A stretch of 64,000 bases of DNA from Prochlorococcus sp. AG-355-J09 (GTDB lineage Bacteria > Cyanobacteriota > Cyanobacteriia > PCC-6307 > Cyanobiaceae): positions 36,356 through 100,355 of the forward strand of contig QCDO01000005.1 in assembly GCA_003278735.1 (NCBI GenBank), in the 5' to 3' direction. Shown piece by piece: positions 1-8,960 of the stretch. Within the stretch, counting starts at the first letter, position 1. Each line of letters starts with the position of its first letter. The position numbers and the translations under genes are program-made. Under the pieces are notes generated by a model, which saw only the letters and a program-made list of their open reading frames with translations, did not search any database and had not been told where the DNA came from.

Positions 1-38
1 CTTTTAAATACTATTATTAAAAGAAATATTTTTGACAA

Positions 39-410
39 GTGAATTCATTCAACATTTTAAAAGATAATAAACAGATACTATCTTTTCTTTACCTTTTTCT
101 ATCAATTTTGGGAGCTGTTCTGCCAATGTTGGCAAATTTCGAATTTGCTAGGGAATATGGAAACAGCTTTGATATTAATAACTTCATTTCTTTAGCGAAT
201 GCAAACCCTGCAGCTCAGTCAATTTCTAGAGACTTATTAGTAGGTGCAAGCGCTATTTTTATATGGATAGTAAATGAATCAAAAAGACTAAACATGAAGA
301 ATATGTGGGTTGTATACATTGGAACTTTTCTTATAGCCTTCGCATTCTCTGCACCTTTTTTCTTATTTCTAAGAGAGAAAAGAATTATTGAATTAGAAAA
401 GATTAATTAA
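39..410 (+). CDS. DUF2834 family small membrane protein
   Basis: The 123-residue product has three hydrophobic segments (about residues 12-33, 64-79 and 88-111) and conserved-looking text LGAVLPMLANF near residue 25, which matches my memory of the DUF2834 membrane family of cyanobacteria. No function is known for that family. It starts with GTG at the left edge of the window, so an upstream extension cannot be excluded, but the first membrane segment follows the start closely. Its stop codon interlocks with that of the convergent MFS gene (shared TTAA at 407-410). Confidence 0.75.
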   Translation: MNSFNILKDNKQILSFLYLFLSILGAVLPMLANFEFAREYGNSFDINNFISLANANPAAQSISRDLLVGASAIFIWIVNESKRLNMKNMWVVYIGTFLIAFAFSAPFFLFLREKRIIELEKIN

Positions 411-1636
411 AATAATCTCTTAAATAGAATTATAAATGCAATAAAGCAACAACAAGAAATTGAAAGCCAGATTATTGAAGCATAACCAAATAGATCTAAT
501 ATGCGACCTGAAATAAATGGTCCAAAAAAATAACCCATAGCGAAACATTGTGATAGTAGAGCAAGTGCAAAACCTTTTTTATTTGAAGGAGCTATTCTGA
601 AAACGACATCTGTTGATGTTGGAAGAAATGAAGCAGTCCCTAAACTTACTAAAATCAATGCCAAAGAAATTAAATAAAACGCTGGGATATTTAAATAACT
701 AGAAATAAATAATAAAAATGCAGCGAAAGAGAAATTTATTAAACTAAATTTCAAGCCAAATAATCTTTCTTTCTTAGATATCCAAGAACCGACAGGCCAT
801 TGTAAAAACAACAATAAAATTAACTGAATAGAAATTATAAGACTAATAATTTCTTTGCTTAATTCATTGCGATATACTCCACCTTTAACAAGATCCAAAG
901 GCAAAGTTACTTGTATCAAGGCTAAAGAGGTAGTTATCAATAAAATAGATAAAATTATTATTGTTGAATTTTTATTCCATTTCAATTGTCCCTGATTAAT
1001 TGGATCTACTAATTTTTTTTGAAAATTTTCTAAGCTTCTTTTTATAGAAGAACTATTTCTAGATATTAAATAGGTGATAACTAACATGCAAAAAATATCA
1101 TTTATAAATATTGATTTAGAATACAAAAAATTCGTCATATACCCCCCTAAGAATACCCCTAGAAATATTCCTAAAGCTTCCGAACTTCTAACAAGGGCAT
1201 AAGCTTTACGTGTTTCGATAGGATGACAAAAATAGGGCACCCCAAACTCGGCAGCAGGCCAATATATTCCTGCAGCAGCCCCAACAAGTGATTGTCCAAT
1301 TATGTACAAAAAAGTATCTCTTGAAAAAATGAGGCATAAGCTTGCTGCAATACTTAGTATTGAAGAAGTAATTATCGGAAATTGTATTTTTCCCGTTTTA
1401 TTAAGATAATTACCTGTAAAGAGTCTTGTTACGGTTCCAATTATTGCTGAAATGGTAAATCCTAGGCCAATATCTGTCGCCGATAATCCTAGGTTATTAA
1501 AAATAAGTGATGTTAAATAAATAACACCTCCTGCTCCAAATGCAGCAAAAAATCTTATCTTGGTTATTAACCTCAAATGATAAGGAAATTGAATCCACCA
1601 ATTTTTGCTAATTTGTAAACTATTTGGACTAATCAC
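407..1636 (-). CDS. MFS-type transporter
   Basis: A 409-residue, strongly hydrophobic protein with about twelve predicted membrane-spanning stretches. A loop after the second or third helix (residues 71-83, RLFTGNYLNKTGK) resembles the major facilitator loop 2-3 signature. It most likely exports or imports a small molecule across the inner membrane; the substrate cannot be read from the sequence. It starts with GTG at 1636, only two bases from the GTG start of the divergent hydrolase gene, so its promoter or leader must overlap that gene or the start lies further in. At its end it shares a TTAA with the convergent DUF2834 gene. Confidence 0.8.
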   Translation of the reverse strand: MISPNSLQISKNWWIQFPYHLRLITKIRFFAAFGAGGVIYLTSLIFNNLGLSATDIGLGFTISAIIGTVTRLFTGNYLNKTGKIQFPIITSSILSIAASLCLIFSRDTFLYIIGQSLVGAAAGIYWPAAEFGVPYFCHPIETRKAYALVRSSEALGIFLGVFLGGYMTNFLYSKSIFINDIFCMLVITYLISRNSSSIKRSLENFQKKLVDPINQGQLKWNKNSTIIILSILLITTSLALIQVTLPLDLVKGGVYRNELSKEIISLIISIQLILLLFLQWPVGSWISKKERLFGLKFSLINFSFAAFLLFISSYLNIPAFYLISLALILVSLGTASFLPTSTDVVFRIAPSNKKGFALALLSQCFAMGYFFGPFISGRILDLFGYASIIWLSISCCCFIAFIILFKRLF

Positions 1637-1638
1637 TA

Positions 1639-3189
1639 GTGAAATACATTTTTATAATTTTTTTTAGTTTTTGTGGTTTATTTTTTAATAATGGTTTAAA
1701 GGCTGCTGAAAAGATAAATATTAAGTTTGAAGAGATGGAAATCCCTCTTACTATAGAACAATTATCAAAAATAGAAAAATACAAAGATAATTCAACAGAA
1801 TTAATAGATTGGCTAAAAAAAAATGGATTTATAAGAGTTTTTGAATTATCAAAATTTTTAGAATTTTCAGTTTTCAAAGAAGAGGGATTAAATAGAGAAA
1901 TATTAAGAAGTTGGATAGGGCGTAAAATTCTTACAGAATTAAGCAAAAGCATTAAAGTTCCAAATGACAATAATGGAACAGAAATATATAACACTATAGA
2001 AAATTTATTAGATCAAAAAAAAGAAGTTTCAACTTTAGACATCATAAAGGCATTACCATCAGAAGAAATTTCACTGGATATTGATAATCTAATTTTAATA
2101 ATTTCATCTTGGAAAAATGAATTATCAATGCAACAAGAACTGTTGTCCAAATTAAATCAGCTTGAAAGAACTAAACAAAATGCCTTTAAAAATACTGAAA
2201 AAAAATCAACTAAAGATCTAATAAAAATTGAAAAAAAAATTTATGCTCCTCACCGAGTGAAACCTTTTGAAATTGAAATATGGAAAAGCAATAAAACAAA
2301 TTTTGATAAAGAATTGATAATATTTATGCCAGGACTTGGAGGCGAAATTAATAATTTCAAATGGATAGGTAACGAATTGGCTAGAAGAGGCTGGCCAATA
2401 TTATTCATAGATCATAGAGGGAGTAATTTAGAGTCATTCATAGAAGTACTCGATGGTAAGGAAACAATACCAGGAAGTGTAGACTTTTACTTATATAGAA
2501 TTAAAGATTTAGATGCTGTATTGAAAGCTCATGAAAATGGAGAATTTGATTTACCTAATAATTCTTATATTTTAATGGGGCATTCACTTGGTGCTTTAAT
2601 AGCACTTTTATATGAAGGCAAGAAACCTACTGATCAACTAGAGGAAAAATGTAATTCGGCATTAAAAGACTTTGCGGTAACAAATTTATCAAAATTACTT
2701 CAATGTCAGTTGAGTGAAATACCATTCCCTAAGAAAAAAAATACTAATAAGGCCAGTGCCATAGTTGGTTTTAATTCATTTGGAAGTCTAGTATGGCCAA
2801 AAGAAAATAGTACAGGCATTAAAGCACCAACTCTTTTAATAGGTGGTACTTATGACCTTATTACACCGTTAATGAATGAACAATTTAGAGTTTTTTATGC
2901 TTTAGATAATCCATCAAATAGATTTCTAATTATTGAAGGAGCAAGTCATTTCTCTCCAATAAGAATTAATAAAAGCTTTGAAGAAAATAATGACCTCTTC
3001 AAAATAAGTGAATCTTTTATTGGTTCAGAGCCAATATTAGTACAAGATTTATCTACTAAATTTATAGTTGAATTTTTAAAAAATATTAAAGACCAAAAGA
3101 TCCCTAATGTCGTTAAAAACCAAAGAGATTTGGGACTTGACTTCCATCTTTTAGATCTTGAAACAATAAAAGAAATTTCCGAAAATTAG
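1639..3189 (+). CDS. Secreted alpha/beta hydrolase with DUF1400-like N-terminus
   Basis: A 516-residue protein beginning with a signal peptide (residues 1-22, cleavage likely after GLKAA), so it probably acts in the periplasm or thylakoid lumen. Residues about 24-170 resemble the DUF1400 helical domain found in front of cyanobacterial alpha/beta hydrolases. The hydrolase part follows from about residue 220. The nucleophile elbow is GHSLG with Ser316, and the spacing suggests a triad Ser316, Asp406 (GTYDLITP) and His437 (GASHFSP). The substrate is unknown; lipase, esterase or chlorophyllase-like roles are all possible. The GTG start fits the signal peptide immediately downstream. The stop interlocks with the convergent permease gene. 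Confidence 0.78.
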   Translation: MKYIFIIFFSFCGLFFNNGLKAAEKINIKFEEMEIPLTIEQLSKIEKYKDNSTELIDWLKKNGFIRVFELSKFLEFSVFKEEGLNREILRSWIGRKILTELSKSIKVPNDNNGTEIYNTIENLLDQKKEVSTLDIIKALPSEEISLDIDNLILIISSWKNELSMQQELLSKLNQLERTKQNAFKNTEKKSTKDLIKIEKKIYAPHRVKPFEIEIWKSNKTNFDKELIIFMPGLGGEINNFKWIGNELARRGWPILFIDHRGSNLESFIEVLDGKETIPGSVDFYLYRIKDLDAVLKAHENGEFDLPNNSYILMGHSLGALIALLYEGKKPTDQLEEKCNSALKDFAVTNLSKLLQCQLSEIPFPKKKNTNKASAIVGFNSFGSLVWPKENSTGIKAPTLLIGGTYDLITPLMNEQFRVFYALDNPSNRFLIIEGASHFSPIRINKSFEENNDLFKISESFIGSEPILVQDLSTKFIVEFLKNIKDQKIPNVVKNQRDLGLDFHLLDLETIKEISEN

Positions 3190-4208
3190 TACTCTATTCG
3201 TGGATCTAAATATGCGATTAAAATATCCACGAAGAGATTTAGAGAGACTATAAGCATAGAGGTAAAAATTACAATTCCTTGAACCAAGGTATAGTCTCTC
3301 TGAGAAATAGCTTCATGTAATCTTAAAGCTATACCTGGCCATGAGAAAGTCACCTCGAACAAAAGAGCACCTCCTGCTAGAGAGGCCATAGTCAAGCCAG
3401 AAATAGTGACAATTGGCAATAGAGCATTAGGCAATGCATGGTTTAAGAATATTTTTTTCCTCGATATTCCTCTACATATAGCAGCATTTACATAATCACT
3501 TTTTAATGTCTTATCCAAATTTACTCTTAATGAGCGGCTGAATATACCACTTAATAAAAGGCCAAGGGTAATCGAAGGAAGTGCGAGATGATAAAGACTA
3601 TCTTTCAAGGCAATAATATTATTTGAAAGAATACTATCTAAAACTAAAAAACCTGTAATTTGGGGTTGTTGCTGAAATATAGGAAATCTCCCTCCAATTG
3701 GGGAAATATTAAAAAATACAGAAAATAATAATTGAGCTAACATTGCTCCCCAAAAAGGAGGGATCGCATATGTAGCAATTCCTAATATTCTCGAAATATA
3801 ATCAATCTTTTTCCCTCTATTTCTTAAACCAATTAATCCCAATGGAAATCCTATTAGTATGGCACTTAATATTGAAAAGAATCCAAGCTCAAGACTTGCA
3901 GGCAATGACTTTACAATAATATTAAGGACTGGCTCTTGGGTACTAAGAGATTGGCCAAAATCTAAGTGCAATATATTTTTAATATATGAAAAATATTGAT
4001 TTATTAAAGGTTCATTTAGCCCCAATTTATTTCTTAGAAATTCCCTAGAAACCTCATCTGCACCAGATCCAAGTATGGCATCGACAGGATCGCCAGGAGC
4101 AACTCTTAATAAAATAAAAACTAATGAAGAAATTATCCATAACATTAACGGAATTAATGAAATTTTTAATAAGGAATAATTTAGTAGTTTATTTAAATTT
4201 CTACTCAT
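3186..4208 (-). CDS. ABC transporter permease, DppB/OppB family
   Basis: A 340-residue inner-membrane protein with about six membrane segments. The N-terminal RVAPGDPVDAILG (residues 35-47) is the usual DppB-type start, and the cytoplasmic coupling segment at 242-266 (AAICRGISRKKIFLNHALPN) is the EAA-loop that contacts the ATPase. It would form one half of a peptide, nickel or related solute channel. Its start overlaps the end of the upstream binding-protein gene by 8 bases, so the two are co-translated. No second permease or ATPase gene of this system lies in the window. Confidence 0.9.
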   Translation of the reverse strand: MSRNLNKLLNYSLLKISLIPLMLWIISSLVFILLRVAPGDPVDAILGSGADEVSREFLRNKLGLNEPLINQYFSYIKNILHLDFGQSLSTQEPVLNIIVKSLPASLELGFFSILSAILIGFPLGLIGLRNRGKKIDYISRILGIATYAIPPFWGAMLAQLLFSVFFNISPIGGRFPIFQQQPQITGFLVLDSILSNNIIALKDSLYHLALPSITLGLLLSGIFSRSLRVNLDKTLKSDYVNAAICRGISRKKIFLNHALPNALLPIVTISGLTMASLAGGALLFEVTFSWPGIALRLHEAISQRDYTLVQGIVIFTSMLIVSLNLFVDILIAYLDPRIEY

Positions 4209-5772
4209 TAATTAACTCAAGATCACTCAATGAAATTATTCCTGCGCCATTAAAAATAGGTTTTGATATTTTATTTTGTGACCATGCCTTTTGAGAGGAG
4301 ATCCAAATAGGAATATAAGGTATTGAACTTGCTGCTATTTTTTCAATTTCAACAAATTTTTCTAATCTTTTAATTCCACTTATTTTTTCACTCTCAAGAA
4401 ATAAACTTTCCACTTTATTAGATCCCCAAAAACTACCGCTGTAAACTGATTCTCCTTTTTTACATATGCCGTCAACTATTTCATTACAACTTAAAAGAGG
4501 GGTAAGATAAGCCTCTGGATCTGAATAAGCCCCAGTCCAATCAAGAAGAACTGCCGTATAAATTCCTAAACTTAGATTCTTATAAACTGTTGTAGATTCA
4601 ACCCCATTGAGTTCAATAGCAATACAATCTTTCAAAGAATTTTTAATTTCTTCTTGCCAAGTCAGAGCAATAAGCTTGTCAGCTGGTACATTCGATCTAT
4701 AAGTAAGGGGTATTTTTAGAATATTTCCATTGCAATAATTTTCTTTTTGCAATAACCTTCTCGCTTCTAAATAATCATATTTAGGCCACAGTTCTTGATT
4801 ATCTTTTTTTAATATCGGAGGAATAATTGATCTAGATGGCTTCCTTAATCCATAACTTACTTTCTCACTAATCAATTTTCTATTAAGACTTTTTGCCAAA
4901 GCCAATCTTAAATTAAGATTACTTAAGGGATAAGAACTAGTTTTGAGACTTATAAAACTTAATTCAGTGAAAGGGCTATTACCTTCATTAAACTGTTTAT
5001 TTTTGCTTAGATCATTTAAACTTTTTCTCTGACTATCATCAATTGAATTTGATAAAAGCACGTCAATTTGTTTACTTTTTAAAGCCCCAAAAAGAGAGGA
5101 TGAATTTGAATAACCCACAAAATTAACGCCGTTATTTAAGGGCTTTTCACCCCAATAATTCAAATATGGATCAATTGATTGAACTTCATTAGAAAAACTG
5201 GTCAGCACATACTTGCCAGTACCAACAAATTTTTCATTTAGAAACTTATCAGAATATTGTTTGTAAAATGTAGGAGATATTGGAGTTAAATTTACTGATG
5301 TGAGTAAACCATTTATAGAACTTGATGGTTTATTCAAATTTATTATGACTGAATATTCACTTGGCGTTTCTATTGATTTAATCTTATTTCCTAAAATATA
5401 GTTCATCGTTCCAATTCTTTTGAATCTATCAAAGGTAAACTTCATAGCATTTGAGTTAAATGCAGTTCCATCGTGAAAGAAAACATTCTTTCTTAAATTG
5501 ATAGTTATTTGAAGTCTATCCTTTGAAATAACTGGCATCCCCGAGGCCAATTCAGGTATTAACTCTCCGCTAGAATTTAATTCATATAATGTGTCTCCAA
5601 GAGAACTGATTAATTGAATTGCTTTAAGAGTATTTGCTCTCGCTGGATCTAAAGATTCAATTTTTCCAGAGCTTGCTACTATGATTTTTTTAGATATTCT
5701 TTTTGAGCTACAAGAGTTCTGTAAAAAAGAAATTAAAATAATAAGTATTGATAAAACAACTTTTTTTTTCAT
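4201..5772 (-). CDS. ABC transporter solute-binding lipoprotein, family 5 (peptide type)
   Basis: A 523-residue protein with a lipoprotein signal ending at Cys21 (FLQNSC), so it is anchored on the outside of the inner membrane. The body matches SBP family 5 (oligopeptide/dipeptide/nickel binding): LDPARANTLKAIQLISSLGDTLYE near residue 42, NLRKNVFFHDGTAFNSNAMKF near 92, and the late TWQEEIKNSLKDCIAIELN segment. It delivers its ligand to the permease encoded immediately downstream. The ligand is not evident. It follows the 83-residue unknown by 17 bases and probably belongs to the same transcript. Confidence 0.88.
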   Translation of the reverse strand: MKKKVVLSILIILISFLQNSCSSKRISKKIIVASSGKIESLDPARANTLKAIQLISSLGDTLYELNSSGELIPELASGMPVISKDRLQITINLRKNVFFHDGTAFNSNAMKFTFDRFKRIGTMNYILGNKIKSIETPSEYSVIINLNKPSSSINGLLTSVNLTPISPTFYKQYSDKFLNEKFVGTGKYVLTSFSNEVQSIDPYLNYWGEKPLNNGVNFVGYSNSSSLFGALKSKQIDVLLSNSIDDSQRKSLNDLSKNKQFNEGNSPFTELSFISLKTSSYPLSNLNLRLALAKSLNRKLISEKVSYGLRKPSRSIIPPILKKDNQELWPKYDYLEARRLLQKENYCNGNILKIPLTYRSNVPADKLIALTWQEEIKNSLKDCIAIELNGVESTTVYKNLSLGIYTAVLLDWTGAYSDPEAYLTPLLSCNEIVDGICKKGESVYSGSFWGSNKVESLFLESEKISGIKRLEKFVEIEKIAASSIPYIPIWISSQKAWSQNKISKPIFNGAGIISLSDLELINE

Positions 5773-5789
5773 ATTTCCTTAGTTCTTAA

Positions 5790-6041
5790 TTATTCTGAAG
5801 AATTATTTGAGCAAAAAATTTGTAAGGTTATTTGACTTATTTTTAAAGCAAATGTTTTTTTAGAATTACAGGCAAAAGGCCACTCTCTCACCCAACAAAT
5901 TTCTTTACCTATATTTAATCCAATTACTTGAAAAGTCTTATTGCTATTTTTAATTTTTACACAAGCACCTTTATAAAGGTTTTCAGAAAAAGTTAAATTA
6001 TCATTTTCATTATTATTTTCTAAAAGCTTTGAATGAATCAT
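5790..6041 (-). CDS. Conserved small protein of unknown function
   Basis: An 83-residue soluble protein that I recognise only as a type seen in marine picocyanobacteria. After an acidic, low-complexity N-terminus it has a short beta-rich core with GACVKIKNSNKTFQVIGL and the distinctive CWVREWPF (about residues 49-56). A small SH3-like barrel is possible but not shown. It lies between the homoserine dehydrogenase gene (70 bases upstream) and the ABC binding-protein gene (17 bases downstream), on the same strand. Confidence 0.65.
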   Translation of the reverse strand: MIHSKLLENNNENDNLTFSENLYKGACVKIKNSNKTFQVIGLNIGKEICWVREWPFACNSKKTFALKISQITLQIFCSNNSSE

Positions 6042-6111
6042 TAAGGTGCTAAAACCAAATACTTACTTTCTTCGGTTTACCAAGTTATAAAGAAATTTGC
6101 AAACTATATTT

Positions 6112-7410
6112 TTAAATACAACTTAATTGACTTGCAATGATTTTGACTTCATTAAGCGAATTTATTTCATCTTTCGATCTCTCAAAATCTCCATTATTCA
6201 CCTCATGAGTGATAACGACAATTTCAGCTTTGTCCTCACTTGCATCAAGTTGAACAATTGATTCGATTGATACATTATTCTTACCAAAAATATCTCCAAT
6301 CTTTCCTATGACACCTGGACTATCGAGACAAATAATTCTAAGGTAATTTTTTTTATTTATTTGTGAAGATTCGATGATATGACAGTTTCTCCAGAAATAA
6401 AAAGATAATAATGGATCGATTGAATTATTATTTTTTACTGAGGCGGCATGCAGATTTAATATATCTGATACTACTGATGCAGCAGTTGGTCCACTCCCTG
6501 CACCTGGACCATATAACATTATCTCTCCAAGAGGATCAGCCTCTATCAATAAGGCATTATTAACTCCCTTTACTGTTGCCAATGGATGAGATTTTGGAAT
6601 CAAAGAAGGCCCTACCCAAATATTCAAAGCAAGTGAATCATTATTAATTTGGTCCCTTTCGGAGAGCGCTAAAAGTTTTATTTCAAACCCTAATTTATTG
6701 GCATATTCGATATCCTTTAGATTAATTTTACTAATGCCCTCAGAATGAATATCCTCTCTTTTGATTTTCCCTCCAAATGCAAGTTCACTAAGAATTGAAA
6801 TCTTATCAGCAGTATCATGGCCCTCAACATCTGCAGTTGGATCAAATTCTGCATAACCAAGGCTTTGGGCCAATTTTAAGGTCTCCTTGTAATCAGCTTT
6901 TTCATTTGTCATCTTTGAAAGAATAAAATTTGTTGTGCCATTTATTATTCCAACCATTTTTTTTATGCTGTTACTTTTTAAAGATCTTTTTAAAGGTTCG
7001 ATTATAGGAATCCCCCCGCAAACTGCCGCCTCTGACAATATATAAACTCCTTCTTTAGATGCAGTTCTGTATATTTCTTCTCCATATCTTGCAATGACTG
7101 CTTTATTTGCTGTAACAACAGATTTTCCTAATTTTAATGATTGCAGAATAATATCTTTCGCTAAATCAACCCCACCCATTACTTCAACAATTACATCTAT
7201 AGATGGGTCATTAATTAATTTAAATGGATCATCAGTTAATAAATTATTATCTAGCTCAATATCTCTTTTTTTATTAAGATCTTTAACTGCTATTTTTGAA
7301 ATTTCTATTTCTTTTAGAATTGGATGTGAATCAAGTTCAGAAGTTAATATTTTATAAATTCCTGAACCTACAGTTCCAAAACCTACAATACCAATTTTGC
7401 ATTTTCTCAT
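6112..7410 (-). CDS. hom: Homoserine dehydrogenase
   Basis: This 432-residue enzyme reduces aspartate semialdehyde to homoserine, the branch point toward threonine and methionine. The N-terminal dinucleotide site is GIVGFGTVGSGIY (residues 8-20). The central catalytic region carries GIINGTTNFIL, AEFDPTADVEGHDTADK and PGAGSGPTAASVVSDIL. An ACT domain (about 350-430, SPGVIGKIGDIFGKNNVSIE) provides the allosteric site, presumably for threonine. The length is normal for a monofunctional enzyme; there is no aspartokinase fusion. It lies 45 bases downstream of sufE in a long minus-strand gene run. Confidence 0.97.
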   Translation of the reverse strand: MRKCKIGIVGFGTVGSGIYKILTSELDSHPILKEIEISKIAVKDLNKKRDIELDNNLLTDDPFKLINDPSIDVIVEVMGGVDLAKDIILQSLKLGKSVVTANKAVIARYGEEIYRTASKEGVYILSEAAVCGGIPIIEPLKRSLKSNSIKKMVGIINGTTNFILSKMTNEKADYKETLKLAQSLGYAEFDPTADVEGHDTADKISILSELAFGGKIKREDIHSEGISKINLKDIEYANKLGFEIKLLALSERDQINNDSLALNIWVGPSLIPKSHPLATVKGVNNALLIEADPLGEIMLYGPGAGSGPTAASVVSDILNLHAASVKNNNSIDPLLSFYFWRNCHIIESSQINKKNYLRIICLDSPGVIGKIGDIFGKNNVSIESIVQLDASEDKAEIVVITHEVNNGDFERSKDEINSLNEVKIIASQLSCI

Positions 7411-7455
7411 TGTTTTATTTCTTTTTACTTTGAATTTAATTTTATATTATTAGAC

Positions 7456-7875
7456 CTACAAAAATTCATTTGCCTGAGACTGCATTTTTAATAAAATGTT
7501 TAAAAAACCATTTGATCGTGAAGGGGTTAAGCTTGCTTTCAAACCCGTATCTTCAATAAATTTCTTATCTATTTTAACAACCTCATTTGGTGTTAATTCA
7601 TTTAAACCAGTAATTAAAAATGCTAATAAACCCTTAGTAATTAAGGCATCAGAATATCCCTCCCAAAATAATTTACCACTTTTAATATTTGCCTTAACAA
7701 AAACTTCTGAAACGCATCCCTTAACTTTATTTTCTTCAACAAGGATTTCACTACCTGGTTCTTTCAATTTTTTACCTAACCACAAAATATATTCATATTT
7801 TCTTTTTGGATCTTCTGATTTCTTCAACTTTTCTACTAATTTTGATAAATTATTGTATTTTTCCTTATTTTCCAT
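7456..7875 (-). CDS. sufE: SufE-type sulfur acceptor protein
   Basis: A 139-residue protein that accepts persulfide sulfur from the SufS cysteine desulfurase and passes it to the iron-sulfur assembly scaffold. The active cysteine is Cys54 in NKVKGCVSEVFV, followed by the SufE hallmark FWEGYSDALITKGLLAFL. Length and motif order are normal for the family. The suf operon itself is not nearby; here the gene sits between the folate cyclo-ligase gene (39 bases upstream) and hom (45 bases downstream). Confidence 0.94.
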   Translation of the reverse strand: MENKEKYNNLSKLVEKLKKSEDPKRKYEYILWLGKKLKEPGSEILVEENKVKGCVSEVFVKANIKSGKLFWEGYSDALITKGLLAFLITGLNELTPNEVVKIDKKFIEDTGLKASLTPSRSNGFLNILLKMQSQANEFL

Positions 7876-7914
7876 TTTTTTAAGCTATGAATTAATCACT
7901 TTATGAATTTTTTA

Positions 7915-8472
7915 TTATACAAATATTTCTTTTTCTGTGATAAAGCCCGATAAAGGAATATCCCACTCGGCTCTGGTTAATGGAATCTTACTTACACAAT
8001 TAGAAGTTAATACTCCAATGCATGGAACATCTCGCCAATCATAATCTCTCCTTAATTTATCAAAATAACCTCCACCATAACCTAATCTTGTTAAATTTTT
8101 ATCAACGGAAAGACATGGAACAAGTATCATGCTTATCTGCAAATGACTTAATGGTAAGGAGTTATTTGGACTTAGTATCCCCTCAGAATCTTTGGTAAGA
8201 GGTTTTTCGTCCCATGGATAAAATAACAACTCTTTTTTATCTTTACATCTAGGCAAAGCTAATTTAAATTTTTTCTTAAGACTTCTTATATCTACTTCAT
8301 TTTTTAGAGGCCAATATATTGCTATAAAACCAATATTTTTATATCCCTTAACAAATGAATCAACATATAATCTAACATTCTTTTCTACATTTTCTCTTTG
8401 ATTAAGAGAAATCCCATCTCTTAGTTTTCTAAACGTATCCCTCTCCAATTTCTTTTTTTTAAAGATCGTCAT
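7915..8472 (-). CDS. 5-formyltetrahydrofolate cyclo-ligase
   Basis: The 185-residue product matches the 5-FCL family, which uses ATP to convert 5-formyl-THF to 5,10-methenyl-THF and so rescues this stable folate. The family signature RLGYGGGYFDKL is at residues 129-140, and the folate-side PCLSVDKNLTRLG precedes it. The basic N-terminus KKKKLERDTFRKLRDGIS is also typical. It starts 9 bases after ruvC ends and is probably co-transcribed with chlI and ruvC. Together with folD elsewhere in the window it serves one-carbon metabolism. Confidence 0.92.
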   Translation of the reverse strand: MTIFKKKKLERDTFRKLRDGISLNQRENVEKNVRLYVDSFVKGYKNIGFIAIYWPLKNEVDIRSLKKKFKLALPRCKDKKELLFYPWDEKPLTKDSEGILSPNNSLPLSHLQISMILVPCLSVDKNLTRLGYGGGYFDKLRRDYDWRDVPCIGVLTSNCVSKIPLTRAEWDIPLSGFITEKEIFV

Positions 8473-8481
8473 ATTAAATTT

Positions 8482-8955
8482 TCAGTTAAAGCCATCTTCA
8501 TTTAGTTTTGTGAGTGCTATAGCCAATGCATCTGCTGAATCATCAGGTTTTGGAGGTTTGTTAAGATCTAAGTTATACATAACCGCATCAAGAATATCTT
8601 TCTTAGATGCTTTTCCAGATCCAGCAATTGTTAATTTTATTTGAGCAGGTGAATATTCACTAACATGAATTTTATTAGAGGCCAATACCATCAAAATCAC
8701 GCCTCTAGCCTGCACCACACTAATTGTAGTGCTTGACCTGTAAAAGAAAAATTTTTCTACCGCCGCTACAGTTGGGTTCCAGTGATTTATTAATTCATTA
8801 AGATCTTGGAATATCTCATAAAGTCTATCCTCTTCTTTTTTACCTTTATTTGTCTCAATAACGCCGCAATCTAATAGTATCTTTCTTTCATTTTCTATTT
8901 CAATTATCCCATAACCTACTCTAGCTAATCCAGGGTCAATCCCAATTATTCTCAC
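8482..8955 (-). CDS. ruvC: Holliday junction resolvase RuvC
   Basis: A 157-residue endonuclease that cuts Holliday junctions in recombination repair. The acidic catalytic residues are all visible: Asp7 in [12 protein letters not shown], Glu67 in AAVEKFFF, and Asp139 and Asp142 in [11 protein letters not shown]. The length is normal. It starts 5 bases after the end of chlI and is likely on the same transcript, a linkage of convenience rather than function. Confidence 0.97.
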   Translation of the reverse strand: MRIIGIDPGLARVGYGIIEIENERKILLDCGVIETNKGKKEEDRLYEIFQDLNELINHWNPTVAAVEKFFFYRSSTTISVVQARGVILMVLASNKIHVSEYSPAQIKLTIAGSGKASKKDILDAVMYNLDLNKPPKPDDSADALAIALTKLNEDGFN

Positions 8956-8960
8956 TGTTA

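Noticed and set aside
1629..1994. Open frame of 121 codons on the minus strand under the start of the alpha/beta hydrolase
   Set aside because: The plus-strand frame has a signal peptide and a DUF1400-like domain here, so this is a shadow.
7496..7906. Long open frame (136 codons) on the plus strand
   Set aside because: It lies antisense to sufE, whose protein is clearly recognisable; the antisense frame has no family resemblance and reflects the AT-rich codon pattern.
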